From: Amycolatopsis albispora
GTDB taxonomy: Bacteria > Actinomycetota > Actinomycetes > Mycobacteriales > Pseudonocardiaceae
NCBI RefSeq assembly: GCF_003312875.1
Contig: NZ_CP015163.1
Location: forward strand, 4,340,001 to 4,404,000
Length of the DNA: 64,000 nt
Reading direction: 5' to 3'
Made by a program: the position numbers and the translations under genes. Below, one piece after another: positions 11,319-20,588 of the stretch. A model generated the notes under the pieces. It had not been told where the DNA came from, did no database searches, and was given only the letters and a program-made list of their open reading frames with translations. The number at the start of each line of letters is the position of its first letter. Position 1 is the first letter of the stretch.

Positions 11319-12407
11319 CTACCCGGTACCAGAAATCTTCGCGCTCCCCAGCACCAGATCCCCAGCCTCCGCATCCGGCCGGTACAGCACCACAACCTGC
11401 CCCGGAGCCACCCCCCGCAGCGGCTCCCGCAGCTCGACGAGCACGTCGTCCCCCGCAACCTCGGCCACCGCCGGGGCCAGGCCGCCGTGCGCCCGCACCT
11501 GCGCCACGCATTCCGTCGGCCCGTCAAGCGGCCCCGCCGGCCAAACCGCGCGGTCCGCGACGATCCGGCTCACGCCCAGGTCCCGCTGCGAACCGACCTT
11601 CACCGTGCCCGAAACCGGCTCCAGCGAAAGCACGTACCGCGGCCGCCCGTCCGGGGCAGGTGCCTCGATGCCCAAGCCCTTGCGCTGCCCGACGGTGAAC
11701 CCGTGCACCCCCGTGTGCCGCCCGAGCACGGCACCGGTCTCCGCGTCGACCAGGTCACCCGGCCGCGCCCCGAGCCGCTTTTCCAGGAAGCTCTTGGTGT
11801 CCCCGTCCGGGATGAAGCAGATGTCGTGGCTGTCCGGCTTCTGCGCGACCGCCAGCTCCCGCCGCTCCGCCTCCGCCCGCACCTCGGTCTTCCACGAGTC
11901 GCCCAGCGGGAACATCGAGTGCCGCAGCTGCTCCGGCGTCAGCGAAGCGAGCACATAGGACTGGTCCTTACCGGAATCCACGCTGCGGCGCAGTTCCGGC
12001 ACACCATCCACAATGGACAACCGCGCGTAGTGCCCGGTGGCCACCGCGTCGAAGCCGAGCGCCATCGCCTTGTCCAGCAGCGCCTCGAACTTGATCTTCT
12101 CGTTGCAGGTGACGCACGGGTTCGGGGTGCGACCGGCGGCGTACTCGCCGACGAAGGTCTCCACCACTTCCTCGGTGAACCGCTCGGCGAAGTCCCATAC
12201 ATAGAAGGGAATGCCGAGGATGTCCGCGGCACGCCGGGCGTCACGCGAGTCCTCGATCGTGCAGCACCCGCGTGAACCGGTGCGCAGCGTGCCGGGCTTC
12301 GCCGACAGGGCCAGGTGCACGCCGACCACCTCGTGGCCGGCCGCCACCGCGCGGGCGGCCGCGACCGCCGAATCCACGCCACCGCTCATCGCGGCCAATA
12401 CGCGCAT
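11319..12407 (-). CDS. mnmA: tRNA-specific 2-thiouridylase MnmA
   Basis: Thiolates U34 of tRNA Lys/Glu/Gln using sulfur relayed from a cysteine desulfurase and ATP for activation. The 362-residue protein shows the PP-loop ([13 protein letters not shown], residues 5-17), the catalytic TPNPCVTCN motif (Cys98) and the second cysteine in [11 protein letters not shown] (Cys197), then the C-terminal beta-barrel ([12 protein letters not shown]). The ATG at 12407 is fixed by GGAGGTG 9 nt upstream. Five bases separate it from the upstream desulfurase gene, so sulfur donor and acceptor are probably made from one mRNA. Confidence 0.95.
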   Translation of the reverse strand: MRVLAAMSGGVDSAVAAARAVAAGHEVVGVHLALSAKPGTLRTGSRGCCTIEDSRDARRAADILGIPFYVWDFAERFTEEVVETFVGEYAAGRTPNPCVTCNEKIKFEALLDKAMALGFDAVATGHYARLSIVDGVPELRRSVDSGKDQSYVLASLTPEQLRHSMFPLGDSWKTEVRAEAERRELAVAQKPDSHDICFIPDGDTKSFLEKRLGARPGDLVDAETGAVLGRHTGVHGFTVGQRKGLGIEAPAPDGRPRYVLSLEPVSGTVKVGSQRDLGVSRIVADRAVWPAGPLDGPTECVAQVRAHGGLAPAVAEVAGDDVLVELREPLRGVAPGQVVVLYRPDAEAGDLVLGSAKISGTG

Positions 12408-12412
12408 GCGTG

Positions 12413-13603
12413 TCACACCTCCGCCTTCGCCTTGCGCATTCCGGAAAGTCCTGCCTGCCGCGCCCGCGCAACCACCCCGCCGATCACCGCGCCCAGCGCC
12501 GCCACGTCCTCGCGGGTGGAGTTGTGCCCCAGCGAGAACCGCAGCGAACCGCGAGCCGATGCCGGTTCGGCACCCATCGCCAGCAGCACGTGGCTCGCCT
12601 GCGCCACCCCGGCGGTGCACGCCGAACCGGTGGAGCATTCGATGCCCTTGGCGTCGAGCAGCATCAGCAGGCTGTCCCCGGCGCACCCGGGGAAGGTGAA
12701 GTGCGCGTTGCCGGGGATCCGGTGCTCGGGGTGCCCGTTGAGCCGGGCGTCCGGCACCTCGCGCAGCACCGCGGTGACCAGTTCCTCACGCAACTCGCCG
12801 ACCAGCTTCGCGTGCTCCGGCTGCGCCTCGACCGAGGCCTGCACGGCGACCGCGAAAGCGTGGATGGCGGGCACGTCGAGCGTGCCGGAACGCACGTCGC
12901 GCTCCTGGCCACCGCCGTGCAGCAGCGGGGTGCACGCCGTGTCGCGGCTGAGCAGCAGTGCCCCGACGCCGTACGGCCCGCCGATCTTGTGCCCGGTCAG
13001 CGTCAGCGCCGACGCACCGCTTTCGGCGAAGGACACCGGCACCGCGCCGACCGCCTGCACCGCGTCGGTGTGCAGCGGGATGCCGTGCTCGGCGCAGATC
13101 GCGGCCAGCTCGGCGATCGGATTGACCGTGCCGACCTCGTTGTTCGCCCACATCACCGTGGCCAGGGCGACGCCGCCGGGGTCGCGCTCGATCGCCGCGC
13201 GCAGGGTGGCCGGGTCGACCCGGCCGGTCTCGTCCACGGCGAGCCACTCGACCTCGGCGCCCGCGTGCTCGGCAAGCCACTCCGCGGTGTCCATCACCGC
13301 GTGGTGCTCGACCGCGCTGACCAGGAGGCGGCGCCGCTTGCCGTCCGCCGCGTTGCGCGCCCAGAAGATGCCCTTGACCGCCAGGTTGTCGCTCTCCGTG
13401 CCGCCGCCGGTGAAGATCACCTCGGACGGCCGGGCGCCCAGCGCCCCGGCCACGGTCTCCCTGGCCTCTTCGACCAGCCGCCGCGCGCGCCGCCCCGAAG
13501 AGTGCAGCGAGGAGGCATTGCCCACGGTGGACAAGGCCTCGGTCATCGCCTTGACGGCGGCGGGCACCATGGGGGTGGTAGCCGCGTGGTCGAGATAGGT
13601 CAT
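12413..13603 (-). CDS. iscS: cysteine desulfurase (IscS/NifS-like)
   Basis: PLP enzyme that removes sulfur from cysteine and passes it as persulfide. The 396-residue protein has YLDHAATTP at the N-terminus, [18 protein letters not shown], the PLP lysine in LTGHKIGGP (Lys206) and the catalytic cysteine in STGSACTAG (Cys329). Location directly before mnmA matches M. tuberculosis Rv3025c-Rv3024c, supporting a role in tRNA thiolation and possibly Fe-S assembly. ATG at 13603. Confidence 0.92.
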   Translation of the reverse strand: MTYLDHAATTPMVPAAVKAMTEALSTVGNASSLHSSGRRARRLVEEARETVAGALGARPSEVIFTGGGTESDNLAVKGIFWARNAADGKRRRLLVSAVEHHAVMDTAEWLAEHAGAEVEWLAVDETGRVDPATLRAAIERDPGGVALATVMWANNEVGTVNPIAELAAICAEHGIPLHTDAVQAVGAVPVSFAESGASALTLTGHKIGGPYGVGALLLSRDTACTPLLHGGGQERDVRSGTLDVPAIHAFAVAVQASVEAQPEHAKLVGELREELVTAVLREVPDARLNGHPEHRIPGNAHFTFPGCAGDSLLMLLDAKGIECSTGSACTAGVAQASHVLLAMGAEPASARGSLRFSLGHNSTREDVAALGAVIGGVVARARQAGLSGMRKAKAEV

Positions 13604-13647
13604 CGCACCCACCAGGGTAGCCCCGGAGCGCGTGTGACGATGCTCAC

Positions 13648-15006
13648 CTACCCTCGTTCCGGCCACCGCCGGGTCGCCAGCCAGCCGGCCAGCGCCACGC
13701 CCGCCATCGACGCCCCGACCACCGCCATTGCCGCCGACGGCCGCTCGGCCGAGCCGAAGGCGGTGAGCAGCACCCCGCCGAAGCCGACGGTCAGCGCCGA
13801 GCCGACCCAATCCCCCAGCTGGCTGGCCGACATGGTGAACCCGCGCTCGGCCACCGGCGAGTACCGCAGCAGGAGCAGCGAAACCGACGGCATCGCCAGC
13901 CCCATGCCGGCGCCGCCGATCGCGGTGCAGGCAAAGGCGAGCCAGCCCGGCGACCACGGTTGCGCCACCAGCACGAAGGTCGCCACACCGACCGCGACCA
14001 GCGCGAACCCGATGCGCAGCAACACCTCCCGCGACCAGTCGGGATACCGCCCCTGCAGCATCGACGCGGCCGACCAGCCGAGCGCGGTGACCGTCAGCGG
14101 CAGACCGGCCGTCGCCGGGCTGTAGCCGTGCACGCTGCTCAGCGTCAGCGGCAGGAACGCCTCCATGCCGAAGAACGCACCGGAAAGCAGGGCCCGCGCG
14201 CCGACCACGGTCGGCAGTCCGGCGCGCAGGGTGAGCGTGCCGGGCGGCAGCAGGCGCCGCAGCGAAAGCACCAGCGCCACCGCACCGGCCGCGCCGTACA
14301 CCAGCGCCAGCGGTGACGGGTGCTGCGCGGCCCAGGTCAGCGCGGCCACACCGATCGCGACGACCACCGCCGACGGCACTCCGGCCCGCCGCTCGGTTTC
14401 GCCGGGCACGTGCGGTTCCATCCGCCGCACCACCGACAACAGCAGCGCGACCGCGATGCCCACCAGCGGGATCAGCCCGAGGAACACCCACCGCCAGCCG
14501 AAGCGCTCGGTGACCAGCCCGGCGATCGACGGCCCGAGCACGCCGGGCAGCACCCACGCCGCCGCGTTCGCCGCGTAGATCACCGGGCGTTCGCGGTCGG
14601 TGTAGACCAGCCCGATCAGCAGGGACACCGCCACCAGCACCAGCCCGGACCCGAAGCCCTGCAGCACCCGGCCGAGCAGCAGCAGCGGCATGTTCACCGC
14701 GGTCCCGGCGACCACCAGCCCGGCCAGGAACAGCAGCGGGCCGGTGAGCAGGCCCAGCTTCGGGCCGCGGGCGTCGCCGAGCCTGCCGGACAGCACGGTG
14801 GCCACCACGCTGGCGACCAGGAACGAGGTGAACGGCCAGGAGTACAGCGCGGTGCCGTCGAGATCGGCGACCATGGTCGGCATCGCCGTCGCCACGCCCA
14901 TGTTCTCGAACGCGACGAGCGTGATCACCAGCAGGATGCCGGTGGTGGTGACGCGGTGCTCCCTGGTCCAGAGCACACCGCGGCCCTTGGCCAGGGTGTC
15001 GGTCAT
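13648..15006 (-). CDS. MFS transporter, probable drug exporter
   Basis: A 452-residue major facilitator with about 14 hydrophobic helices, of the DHA2-type. The loop 2-3 motif [16 protein letters not shown] is visible, as is [12 protein letters not shown] (helix 4 motif B with Arg). Such proteins export hydrophobic drugs by proton antiport. A MerR-type promoter with a 19-bp spacer lies immediately upstream, so expression is probably induced by a toxic ligand through a regulator encoded elsewhere. It is not part of the conserved mycobacterial order and may be an insertion between the PlsC and desulfurase genes. Confidence 0.85.
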   Translation of the reverse strand: MTDTLAKGRGVLWTREHRVTTTGILLVITLVAFENMGVATAMPTMVADLDGTALYSWPFTSFLVASVVATVLSGRLGDARGPKLGLLTGPLLFLAGLVVAGTAVNMPLLLLGRVLQGFGSGLVLVAVSLLIGLVYTDRERPVIYAANAAAWVLPGVLGPSIAGLVTERFGWRWVFLGLIPLVGIAVALLLSVVRRMEPHVPGETERRAGVPSAVVVAIGVAALTWAAQHPSPLALVYGAAGAVALVLSLRRLLPPGTLTLRAGLPTVVGARALLSGAFFGMEAFLPLTLSSVHGYSPATAGLPLTVTALGWSAASMLQGRYPDWSREVLLRIGFALVAVGVATFVLVAQPWSPGWLAFACTAIGGAGMGLAMPSVSLLLLRYSPVAERGFTMSASQLGDWVGSALTVGFGGVLLTAFGSAERPSAAMAVVGASMAGVALAGWLATRRWPERG

Positions 15007-15043
15007 CGCCCCAGCCTGCTATCTCCACCTCGGTGGAGGTCAA
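15007..15043 (-). promoter_or_regulatory. MerR-type promoter and operator of the MFS gene
   Basis: On the minus strand TTGACC (15043-15038), a 19-bp spacer holding the dyad CTCCACC-N2-GGTGGAG (15023-15038), then CAGGCT (15018-15013) six bases before the ATG. A 19-bp spacer with the operator between the hexamers is the hallmark of MerR-activated promoters. The TGA of the -35 is also the stop codon of the PlsC gene. Predicted mRNA is leaderless. Confidence 0.6.
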
Positions 15044-15921
15044 CTCACTTTCGCGCGTTCCGGCGAAGCGACCACGACCTTGCGGCGGCGCTGCGCGGGG
15101 ATCGAGACGGTACCGAGCGCGGCCGACACCGCGGCTTCGGCGAGCCCGGCCAGTTCCCGGCGGTCCGCCGCCCGGCCCGGCGCGATTTCCGGGCAGACGA
15201 AGACTTCCAGCACCAGCCCGCGCAACCGGGCGACCCGGCGCAGCGAGGCGATCAGCGACTCCGGGCCGATGAACGCGGGCCAGGTGGTCTCCCGGCCGTC
15301 GGCCAGCCGGTAGCGCAGCGCGATCGGCCGGACCGGTACCCCGCCGTCGATCGCGGCCTGGAAGGTGGCCGTGGTGAACCGGCCGGACGCGCGACCGCAC
15401 CAGGTGGTCGCCTCGGGCGTGACGTTGACCAGCGAACCACCGCGCAGCGCTTCGGCTAGTTCGTCCATTGTGGACTTCAAGGTGGTCAGCTTCTCGCGGT
15501 CCAGGAAGATCGTGCCCGCCTTGGACACCAGCAGTCCGAGCACCGGCCAGCCGGCGATCTCGCGCTTGGCCAGCGCCCGCATCGGGCGCACCGCGTTGAT
15601 CGCGACGATGTCCAGCCAGGAGATGTGGTTGTTCACCACCAGCGCGCCACGGGCCGGGTCGCCCGCCAGGTCGGCACCGCCGTGCACCACCAGCCGGATG
15701 CCGAACGAGCGCAGCACGCCGCCGAACACCAGGCGCACCAGGCGGTCCCGCGCCCGGCCGCGCAGCACCAGCAGCGCCGGGACCGCCAGCAGCGCGGTCA
15801 GCACCATCAGGATCGCCGCGGTGAAGCGGAGCACGCGGCGGACGAAGTGGACGGTCGGCTCGCCGGTGGTGAGGCAGTGGTCACCACACGGCGACGGCGG
15901 CATCCACGGGTGCGTGCTCAT
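15040..15921 (-). CDS. PlsC-type 1-acyl-glycerol-3-phosphate (or lyso-ornithine lipid) acyltransferase
   Basis: A 293-residue membrane acyltransferase with a TM helix at about 25-50 ([20 protein letters not shown]) and the acyltransferase HxxxxD box in NNHISWLDI. The usual PEG(T/S) block III reads NVTPEATTW, with Ala in place of Gly. It acylates a lyso-lipid using acyl-ACP or acyl-CoA. Its ATG overlaps the stop of the upstream OlsB-like gene (ATGA), so the pair is translationally coupled, as in ornithine-lipid synthesis, where OlsB makes the lyso lipid and the OlsA/PlsC partner adds the second acyl chain. Homologous to the Rv3026c position. The open frame extending to 16116 is only the shadow of the upstream gene. 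Confidence 0.82.
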   Translation of the reverse strand: MSTHPWMPPSPCGDHCLTTGEPTVHFVRRVLRFTAAILMVLTALLAVPALLVLRGRARDRLVRLVFGGVLRSFGIRLVVHGGADLAGDPARGALVVNNHISWLDIVAINAVRPMRALAKREIAGWPVLGLLVSKAGTIFLDREKLTTLKSTMDELAEALRGGSLVNVTPEATTWCGRASGRFTTATFQAAIDGGVPVRPIALRYRLADGRETTWPAFIGPESLIASLRRVARLRGLVLEVFVCPEIAPGRAADRRELAGLAEAAVSAALGTVSIPAQRRRKVVVASPERAKVS

Positions 15922-16700
15922 CCCGCCGCTCCCAGGAAGAACTTCAGGTACCGCTCGTCGACGTTCTGCAGGTCGAGCAGCACCAGGAAGTCGGCGACGC
16001 CGAAGTCGGCGTCCAGCGCGGGCGGGCCGCACACCTTGGCGCCGAGCCGGACGTACCCCTTGATCAGCGGCGGCAGCACGGCCCGCGCCGGCCGGTCCAC
16101 GTCCTCGTGGTGCCACGGGTGCAGCGGCCGCACGCGCAGTTCGTCGGCGGCGTAGTGCTTGGTGCGCAACAGATCCCAGACGCCGGCGGCGTAGCTGCCC
16201 CCGTCGGTCAGCGGGACCGAGGCGCAGCCGGCGAGGTAGCGGTGCCCGGACAGCAGCATGTAGCGGGCGATGCCCGCCCAGACCAGGCTGACCACGGCGC
16301 CGCTGCGGTGGTCGGGGTGCACGCAGGACCGGCCGGTCTCGACCAGCGAGCGGCGCAGGCCGGCCAGCGCGGTCAGGTCGAACTCGGTGTCCGAGTAGAG
16401 GCGCCCGGCTTCGGCGGCGCGCTCGGGCGGCAGCATGCGGTAGGTGCCGACGATCTCGCCGCTGTTGTCGTCGCGGACCACCAGGTGGTCGCAGAACCGG
16501 TCGAACTCGTCGATGTCGAGCCCGGGCTGCGGCGAGTGGAGGGTGGCGCCCATCTCCTCGGCGAAAACGCGGTGACGCAGGCGCTGGGCGGCGACCACTT
16601 CGTCGTTGTCGTTGGCGACGAGCAGCGAATAGCGGGGCGCGCCCGCCGGCAGCTCGACACCGGCCTGATCAGTGCTGACGAGCAGCTGTGATCGAGTCAT
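15918..16700 (-). CDS. OlsB-like GNAT N-acyltransferase (ornithine-acyl-ACP acyltransferase family)
   Basis: A 260-residue protein of the acetyltransferase/hemolysin-like (OlsB) family. Visible: RHRVFAEEMGA (start of the acyl-transfer core), FDRFCDHLVVRD, EIVGTYRMLPP, SLVETGRSCVHPDHR and HYLAGC-type segments (GHRYLAGCASVPL), all characteristic of OlsB. OlsB transfers 3-hydroxyacyl chains to the alpha-amine of ornithine. The gene is coupled to a PlsC partner. ATG at 16700 is preferred over an upstream start at 16730 because the latter adds only non-conserved residues; the ribosome site is weak. The 130-bp gap to etfA holds a terminator. Confidence 0.8.
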   Translation of the reverse strand: MTRSQLLVSTDQAGVELPAGAPRYSLLVANDNDEVVAAQRLRHRVFAEEMGATLHSPQPGLDIDEFDRFCDHLVVRDDNSGEIVGTYRMLPPERAAEAGRLYSDTEFDLTALAGLRRSLVETGRSCVHPDHRSGAVVSLVWAGIARYMLLSGHRYLAGCASVPLTDGGSYAAGVWDLLRTKHYAADELRVRPLHPWHHEDVDRPARAVLPPLIKGYVRLGAKVCGPPALDADFGVADFLVLLDLQNVDERYLKFFLGAAG

Positions 16701-16774
16701 ACCCGTAGGTCTACGCCCGGGAAGAACCACCGGACCGGCCGCGCGGTGGCGTCTCGGTGCACGTTCAGTTAATA

Positions 16775-16820
16775 GCGGGTTCTCAGCCTCCTCTCAGGTA
16801 CGAGGAGGCCGAGAACCCGC
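16775..16820. terminator. terminator hairpin after etfBA
   Basis: An 18-of-19-bp inverted repeat (16775-16793 and 16802-16820) with an 8-nt loop, 11 bp beyond the stop of etfA. It should end the etfBA transcript and isolate it from the co-directional acyltransferase pair downstream. Confidence 0.75.
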
Positions 16821-16830
16821 GAGGAAAGCG

Positions 16831-17790
16831 TCAGCCCTTGCGCTGGGCGACGGCCTCGGTCAGCTGCGGCGCGACGTTGAACAGGTCGCCCACCACGCCG
16901 AAGTCGGCGATCTCGAAGATCGGGGCCTCGGGGTCCTTGTTGACCGCGATGATCGTCTTCGAGGTCTGCATCCCGGCCCGGTGCTGGATCGCGCCGGAGA
17001 TGCCCAGCGCGATGTACAGCTGCGGCGAGACCGTCTTACCGGTCTGGCCGACCTGGAACTGCGCCGGGTAGTAGCCGGAGTCGACCGCGGCACGCGACGC
17101 GCCGACGGCCGCGCCGAGTGAGTCGGCCAGCTTCTCCACCACGTCGAACTTCTCCGCCGAACCGACACCGCGGCCACCGGAGACCACGATCGAGGCCTCG
17201 GTCAGCTCGGGGCGGTCGCCGCCCACGATCGGCTCCACGCCGGTGATCTTGGCCGACTTGGCCGGGTCCACCGCGGGCAGCTCGACGGCCTCCTCCGCGG
17301 CGGCACCCTCGGCCTTCTCCGCCTCGACCGCGCCGGGGCGGACCGAGATGATCGGCGTGCCCTTGGCGGACTTCGACTTCACCGAGTACGCGCCACCGAA
17401 AACCGACTGCTCGACCGTGCCGTCGGAGTTGACCCCGACCACGTCGATCAGCAGACCGGCGTCCAGGCGCGCGGCGAGGCGGCCCGACACCTCCTTGCCC
17501 TCGGCGGTCGCGGACACCAGCACCGCGGCCGGGGAGGCCTTCTCGGCCAGCAGCGCGAGCGCGTCGACCTTCGGGGTGGCCAGGTAGGTGGCGGCCTCGG
17601 CGGACTCGGCCACGTACACCTTCGCGGCACCGTGGGCGGCCAGGCTGTCCTTGACCTTGGCGGCGGTGCCCGGCTCGCCGACCACCACGGCCGACGGCTC
17701 GCCGAGCGCGCGGGCCGCGGTCAGCAGCTCGAGCGTGGACTTCTTGACCTCACCGTCGACGTGGTCGACGAGGACCAGAACTTCAGACAT
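16831..17790 (-). CDS. etfA: electron transfer flavoprotein alpha subunit
   Basis: Alpha subunit (FixB) of the FAD-containing electron transfer flavoprotein, which takes electrons from acyl-CoA dehydrogenases to the respiratory chain. The 319-residue protein has the N-terminal nucleotide-fold domain (residues 1-190) and the FAD-binding C-terminal domain, with [39 protein letters not shown] and [13 protein letters not shown] in the expected order. ATG 17790 has a GAGGAGAC ribosome site. It follows etfB by 22 bp in one operon, as Rv3028c/Rv3029c. Confidence 0.95.
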   Translation of the reverse strand: MSEVLVLVDHVDGEVKKSTLELLTAARALGEPSAVVVGEPGTAAKVKDSLAAHGAAKVYVAESAEAATYLATPKVDALALLAEKASPAAVLVSATAEGKEVSGRLAARLDAGLLIDVVGVNSDGTVEQSVFGGAYSVKSKSAKGTPIISVRPGAVEAEKAEGAAAEEAVELPAVDPAKSAKITGVEPIVGGDRPELTEASIVVSGGRGVGSAEKFDVVEKLADSLGAAVGASRAAVDSGYYPAQFQVGQTGKTVSPQLYIALGISGAIQHRAGMQTSKTIIAVNKDPEAPIFEIADFGVVGDLFNVAPQLTEAVAQRKG

Positions 17791-17812
17791 GTTTCCCGTC
17801 TCCTCGCAAGTC

Positions 17813-18601
17813 TCAGATGATCTTCTGGCCGACCAGGTACTCGGCGACCTTCGTGCCGCCGTCGCCGTTGTCCTCGACGCGCTCACCCGCGGTGCGCGGG
17901 GGCTTCGGCGCGGCTTCCACCACGGCGGACCAGGCGTTGGCGAGGCCGACCTCACCCGCGTCGACCCCGAGGTCGGCGACGGTGAGCGTCTCCACCGGCT
18001 TCTTCTTCGCGGCCATGATGCCCTTGAAGGACGGGTACCGCGGCTCGTTGATCTTCTCGGTGACGCTGACCAGCGCGGGCAGGCTCGCCTCGAGGTGGGT
18101 CAGGCCCTCGTCCGCGGTCTCGCGGTCGACCTTGACCGAGGTGCCCTCGACGGTGAGCTGGCGGGCGTGGGTGAGCTGCGGCAGGCCGAGCAGCTCGGCC
18201 ACGATCGCGGGTACCGCGCCGCCGCGGCCGTCGGAGGCCTCGTTCCCGGCGATCACCAGGTCCACGTTCTCCACCTTGCGCACCGCGGCGGCGATCACCT
18301 TCGCGGTGGCGAGCAGGTCGGAGCCGTGCAGCGCCGGGTCGGAAACGTGGATGGCCTTGTCGGCCCCCATCGAGAGCGCCTTGCGGATCGCGTCGGTGGC
18401 GCGGTCCGGGCCGACCGCGAGCACGGTCACCTCGCCCTCGCCGGCTTCCTTGATCTTCAGCGCTTCTTCGACCGCACGCTCGTTGATCTCGTCGAGCACC
18501 GCGTCGGCGGACTCGCGGTCAAGGGTGTGGTCGGACTCGCTGAGCTTGCGCTCGGAGTAGGTGTCGGGCACCTGCTTGACCAGGACAACGATGTTCGTCA
18601 T
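17813..18601 (-). CDS. etfB: electron transfer flavoprotein beta subunit
   Basis: Beta subunit (FixA), binding AMP and forming the heterodimer with EtfA. The 262-residue protein begins MTNIVVLVKQVPDTYSERKL and contains DEINERAVEEALKIKE, GNEASDGRGGAVPAIVAELLGLPQ in two parts and the ETF-beta signature region near residues 150-190 (the recognition loop for partner dehydrogenases). First gene of the etfBA operon; divergent from degV across a 244-bp gap with a 16-bp palindrome. Confidence 0.95.
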   Translation of the reverse strand: MTNIVVLVKQVPDTYSERKLSESDHTLDRESADAVLDEINERAVEEALKIKEAGEGEVTVLAVGPDRATDAIRKALSMGADKAIHVSDPALHGSDLLATAKVIAAAVRKVENVDLVIAGNEASDGRGGAVPAIVAELLGLPQLTHARQLTVEGTSVKVDRETADEGLTHLEASLPALVSVTEKINEPRYPSFKGIMAAKKKPVETLTVADLGVDAGEVGLANAWSAVVEAAPKPPRTAGERVEDNGDGGTKVAEYLVGQKII

Positions 18602-18733
18602 GGGTCCTTCACGACCTCCCGTTATTTCGGGCGCCTCAGCGCGCCCGCAGGGCTGTACTCGCCGGTAGTTAAGCGCAGGTGCCCGGGTGGTGGCGCGCCG
18701 AGGTGACCGCATTCACCTGGATGAGCCAAATAT

Positions 18734-18749
18734 CGGGACGATCGTCCCG
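18734..18749. promoter_or_regulatory. perfect 16-bp palindrome in the etfB-degV divergent region
   Basis: CGGGACGATCGTCCCG, a perfect palindrome flanked by AT-richer sequence, centred about 140 bp upstream of etfB and 104 bp upstream of degV. The GGGAC-N4-GTCCC outline resembles the DevR box (GGGAC..., ...GTCCC), and a DevR gene is present at 26.5 kb, but the centre differs from the consensus. The rest of the gap (18602-18845) holds a TTGCAC/TAGCCT promoter for degV. Confidence 0.55.
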
Positions 18750-18845
18750 TTAGTTGTCGGCGGACTGCGTACGGTGTGTGCTCCATCCCATCCAGTGGCA
18801 TCGGGATTGCACCATTCGGACGCACTGGGGTTAGCCTGCCTGACT

Positions 18846-19691
18846 GTGGCGAACCACGTAGCCGTGATGACCGACTCGACCGCCTGCCTGCCCGAACAGC
18901 TCGCCGACCAGTGGGACATCGGCATCGCGCAGGTCCAGCTGCACGTCGGGGACCGACTCGACGACGAGCAGCGCTTCGCGCGCGCCGAGTTGCTGGCGGC
19001 CATGCGCGCCGGTCAGCCGGTCTCCACCTCGCCGCCCGATCCGGGTGCGTTCTTCTGGGCGTACCAGGACGCGATGAGCCGTGGCGCCACCGCGATCGTC
19101 AGCATCCACATCTCCGGGCGGATGTCCGCGACGGTGGAGGCGGCCAGGGAAGCCGCGCAGCAGGTGCAGATCCCGGTGCACGTGCTCGACAGCGGCACCA
19201 CGGGCATGAGCCTGGGCTTCGCGGCGCTCTCCGCGGCCCGCGCGGCGGCTGCGGGCGCGGACCCGCGACGGGTGATCGAGGCCGCCGAGTACCGCTTCCG
19301 CACCAGCAAGGAACTGCTGTACGTGGACACCCTCGAATACCTCAAGCGCAGCGGCCGGATCGGCTCGGCGCAGGCGATGGTCGGCAGCGCGCTCTCCCTC
19401 AAGCCGCTGCTGACCGTGCGCGAGGGCGAGGTCGCCCCGCTGTCCAGGGTGCCCGGCCGCCGCCGCGCGCTGAACAAGCTGGTCGACCTCGCCACCAAGG
19501 AGGCACGCGGCAAGCCGGTGGACGTGGCACTGGTCCGGTTCGGCGACGACGAGCGCGTGCTGGAACTGGCCGAGCAGCTGCGGCACCGGATCCCGCAGGT
19601 GCGCGAGACCATGACGCTCGAAGCCAGCACGATCATCGGCGCGCACGTCGGGCCCGGCGCGCTGGGCATCACCGTTTCGCCGTCGAACTGA
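18846..19691 (+). CDS. DegV family protein (fatty-acid binding)
   Basis: A 281-residue DegV fold protein. DegV/FakB proteins bind a fatty acid and present it to a kinase. The N-terminal AVMTDSTACLPEQLA carries the conserved TDS/T motif; SISGRMSATV-type loop appears as SIHISGRMSATVEAA; residues FRTSKELLYVDTLEYLKRSG form the conserved core and the second domain follows (LLTVREGEV). GTG at 18846 lies 8 nt after a TAGCCT -10 with TTGCAC 19 bp further up, suggesting a leaderless mRNA; the next in-frame ATG (18867) would cut into the conserved core. Confidence 0.85.
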   Translation: MANHVAVMTDSTACLPEQLADQWDIGIAQVQLHVGDRLDDEQRFARAELLAAMRAGQPVSTSPPDPGAFFWAYQDAMSRGATAIVSIHISGRMSATVEAAREAAQQVQIPVHVLDSGTTGMSLGFAALSAARAAAAGADPRRVIEAAEYRFRTSKELLYVDTLEYLKRSGRIGSAQAMVGSALSLKPLLTVREGEVAPLSRVPGRRRALNKLVDLATKEARGKPVDVALVRFGDDERVLELAEQLRHRIPQVRETMTLEASTIIGAHVGPGALGITVSPSN

Positions 19692-19778
19692 GCGGGTACC
19701 TGCCGGGGAACCGCGTGGACCCGCGGTTCGTTGTCGTGGCGAACCGGACAAACCGCCACGCGCAGGAGAGGACCAGAG

Positions 19779-19937
19779 ATGGCATCGCTGTTCCAGAAGA
19801 TCGCGCGGTTCGCCAGGAGCCCGCAGGGCAGGCGGACGATCGCGCAGGTCAAGCAGTACGCCAATGATCCCCGCAAGCGCCAGCAGGCCAAGGACGCGCT
19901 CGGCAAGTTGCGCGGCAAGAAGCCTCGCGGTTATTGA
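19779..19937 (+). CDS. small basic conserved protein (52 aa)
   Basis: A 52-residue, very basic protein (MASLFQKIARFARSPQGRRT...) with no membrane helix. ATG at 19779 has a GAGAGGA ribosome site 7 nt upstream. Charge pattern and amphipathic N-terminal helix suggest nucleic-acid or membrane-surface binding, but no family function is known to me. The codon usage fits the genome, so it is probably a real gene. It is followed by two strong hairpins. Confidence 0.65.
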   Translation: MASLFQKIARFARSPQGRRTIAQVKQYANDPRKRQQAKDALGKLRGKKPRGY

Positions 19938-19983
19938 TCCACGAGGGCTCCCCGCTGAGTTTTTTGCCCCGCTGAGTTTTCGG

Positions 19984-20097
19984 CCCCGCCTCCGGCGGGG
20001 CGGCGAGGTCGCTTTTGGGCCGATGACTGGAGCGGGCTCTGGCCACGGCCTTGGGGGCCGAGTCCAGAGCCCGCTCCAGTCATCGGCGCGACCTCGC
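19984..20097. terminator. compound hairpin terminator region
   Basis: Three nested or adjacent structures in a convergent gap: a short GC hairpin CCCCGCC...GGCGGGG (19984-20000), and a long one with outer arms 20003-20012/20088-20097 (10 bp) and inner arms 20020-20042/20064-20086 (23 bp perfect). Two direct copies of CCCCGCTGAGTTTT precede it (19951-19980), the second ending in a short T-run. A bidirectional terminator between the 52-residue gene and the membrane-protein gene is the simplest reading. Confidence 0.75.
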
Positions 20098-20111
20098 AGG
20101 TGGGGCCGGGG

Positions 20112-20543
20112 CTACGCGGCCGCGGGTTTTGCGGGGGCGCGCCGCTTTCCTGGGACTAGCAGCACGGCCAGGGCGACGAGGGTGCCTGCTACCAGGCCGA
20201 CGGCGTTGAGCACCTGGTCCACCGGCTCCAGCAGGTGCAGGTGGATCAGGTGGTACGTGGTGTGCGGCACGCCGAGCACCAGCCAGGCCGCCCCGGCCAG
20301 GCGCGCGGCGCCGGTGGTCTTCAGGCCGAGCGCGCCCGCGGCGACCACGCCCAGCGCCAGGAACATGGCCCCCACATCGCGGACCAGGTGCTCGTTGAAC
20401 GGCCCGTCGGCCGAGACCCAGCCGCTGCGGAAGCCGGGGAAGTCCAGGTAGAAGGAGTCCGGGAGGAAGCAGGCCCAGACCCCGGTGGCGAATCCGACGA
20501 GAGCGAACAGCGCCAGCGCGGCGCGCGTGAATGTCGACTGCAT
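20112..20543 (-). CDS. small integral membrane protein
   Basis: A 143-residue protein with four predicted TM helices (about 5-25, 50-75, 80-100, 108-130). The first helix follows MQSTFTRAALALFALVGFATG and the motif FYLDFPGF precedes the second. No family function recognised; HTTYHLIHLHLL in helix 3 is histidine-rich and could bind a metal or heme, but this is speculative. ATG at 20543; divergent from the methyltransferase gene with only 45 bp between starts. Confidence 0.7.
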   Translation of the reverse strand: MQSTFTRAALALFALVGFATGVWACFLPDSFYLDFPGFRSGWVSADGPFNEHLVRDVGAMFLALGVVAAGALGLKTTGAARLAGAAWLVLGVPHTTYHLIHLHLLEPVDQVLNAVGLVAGTLVALAVLLVPGKRRAPAKPAAA

Positions 20544-20588
20544 GACCTTTGGACTGGGTAGCCCCGCCGAATGTGACAGGGTGAGCCG

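Noticed and set aside
12413..15400. A 995-codon frame appearing to fuse the MFS protein with the desulfurase
   Set aside because: The desulfurase homology begins at the ATG at 13603. The upstream portion is an arginine- and alanine-rich shadow of the MFS gene in another frame.
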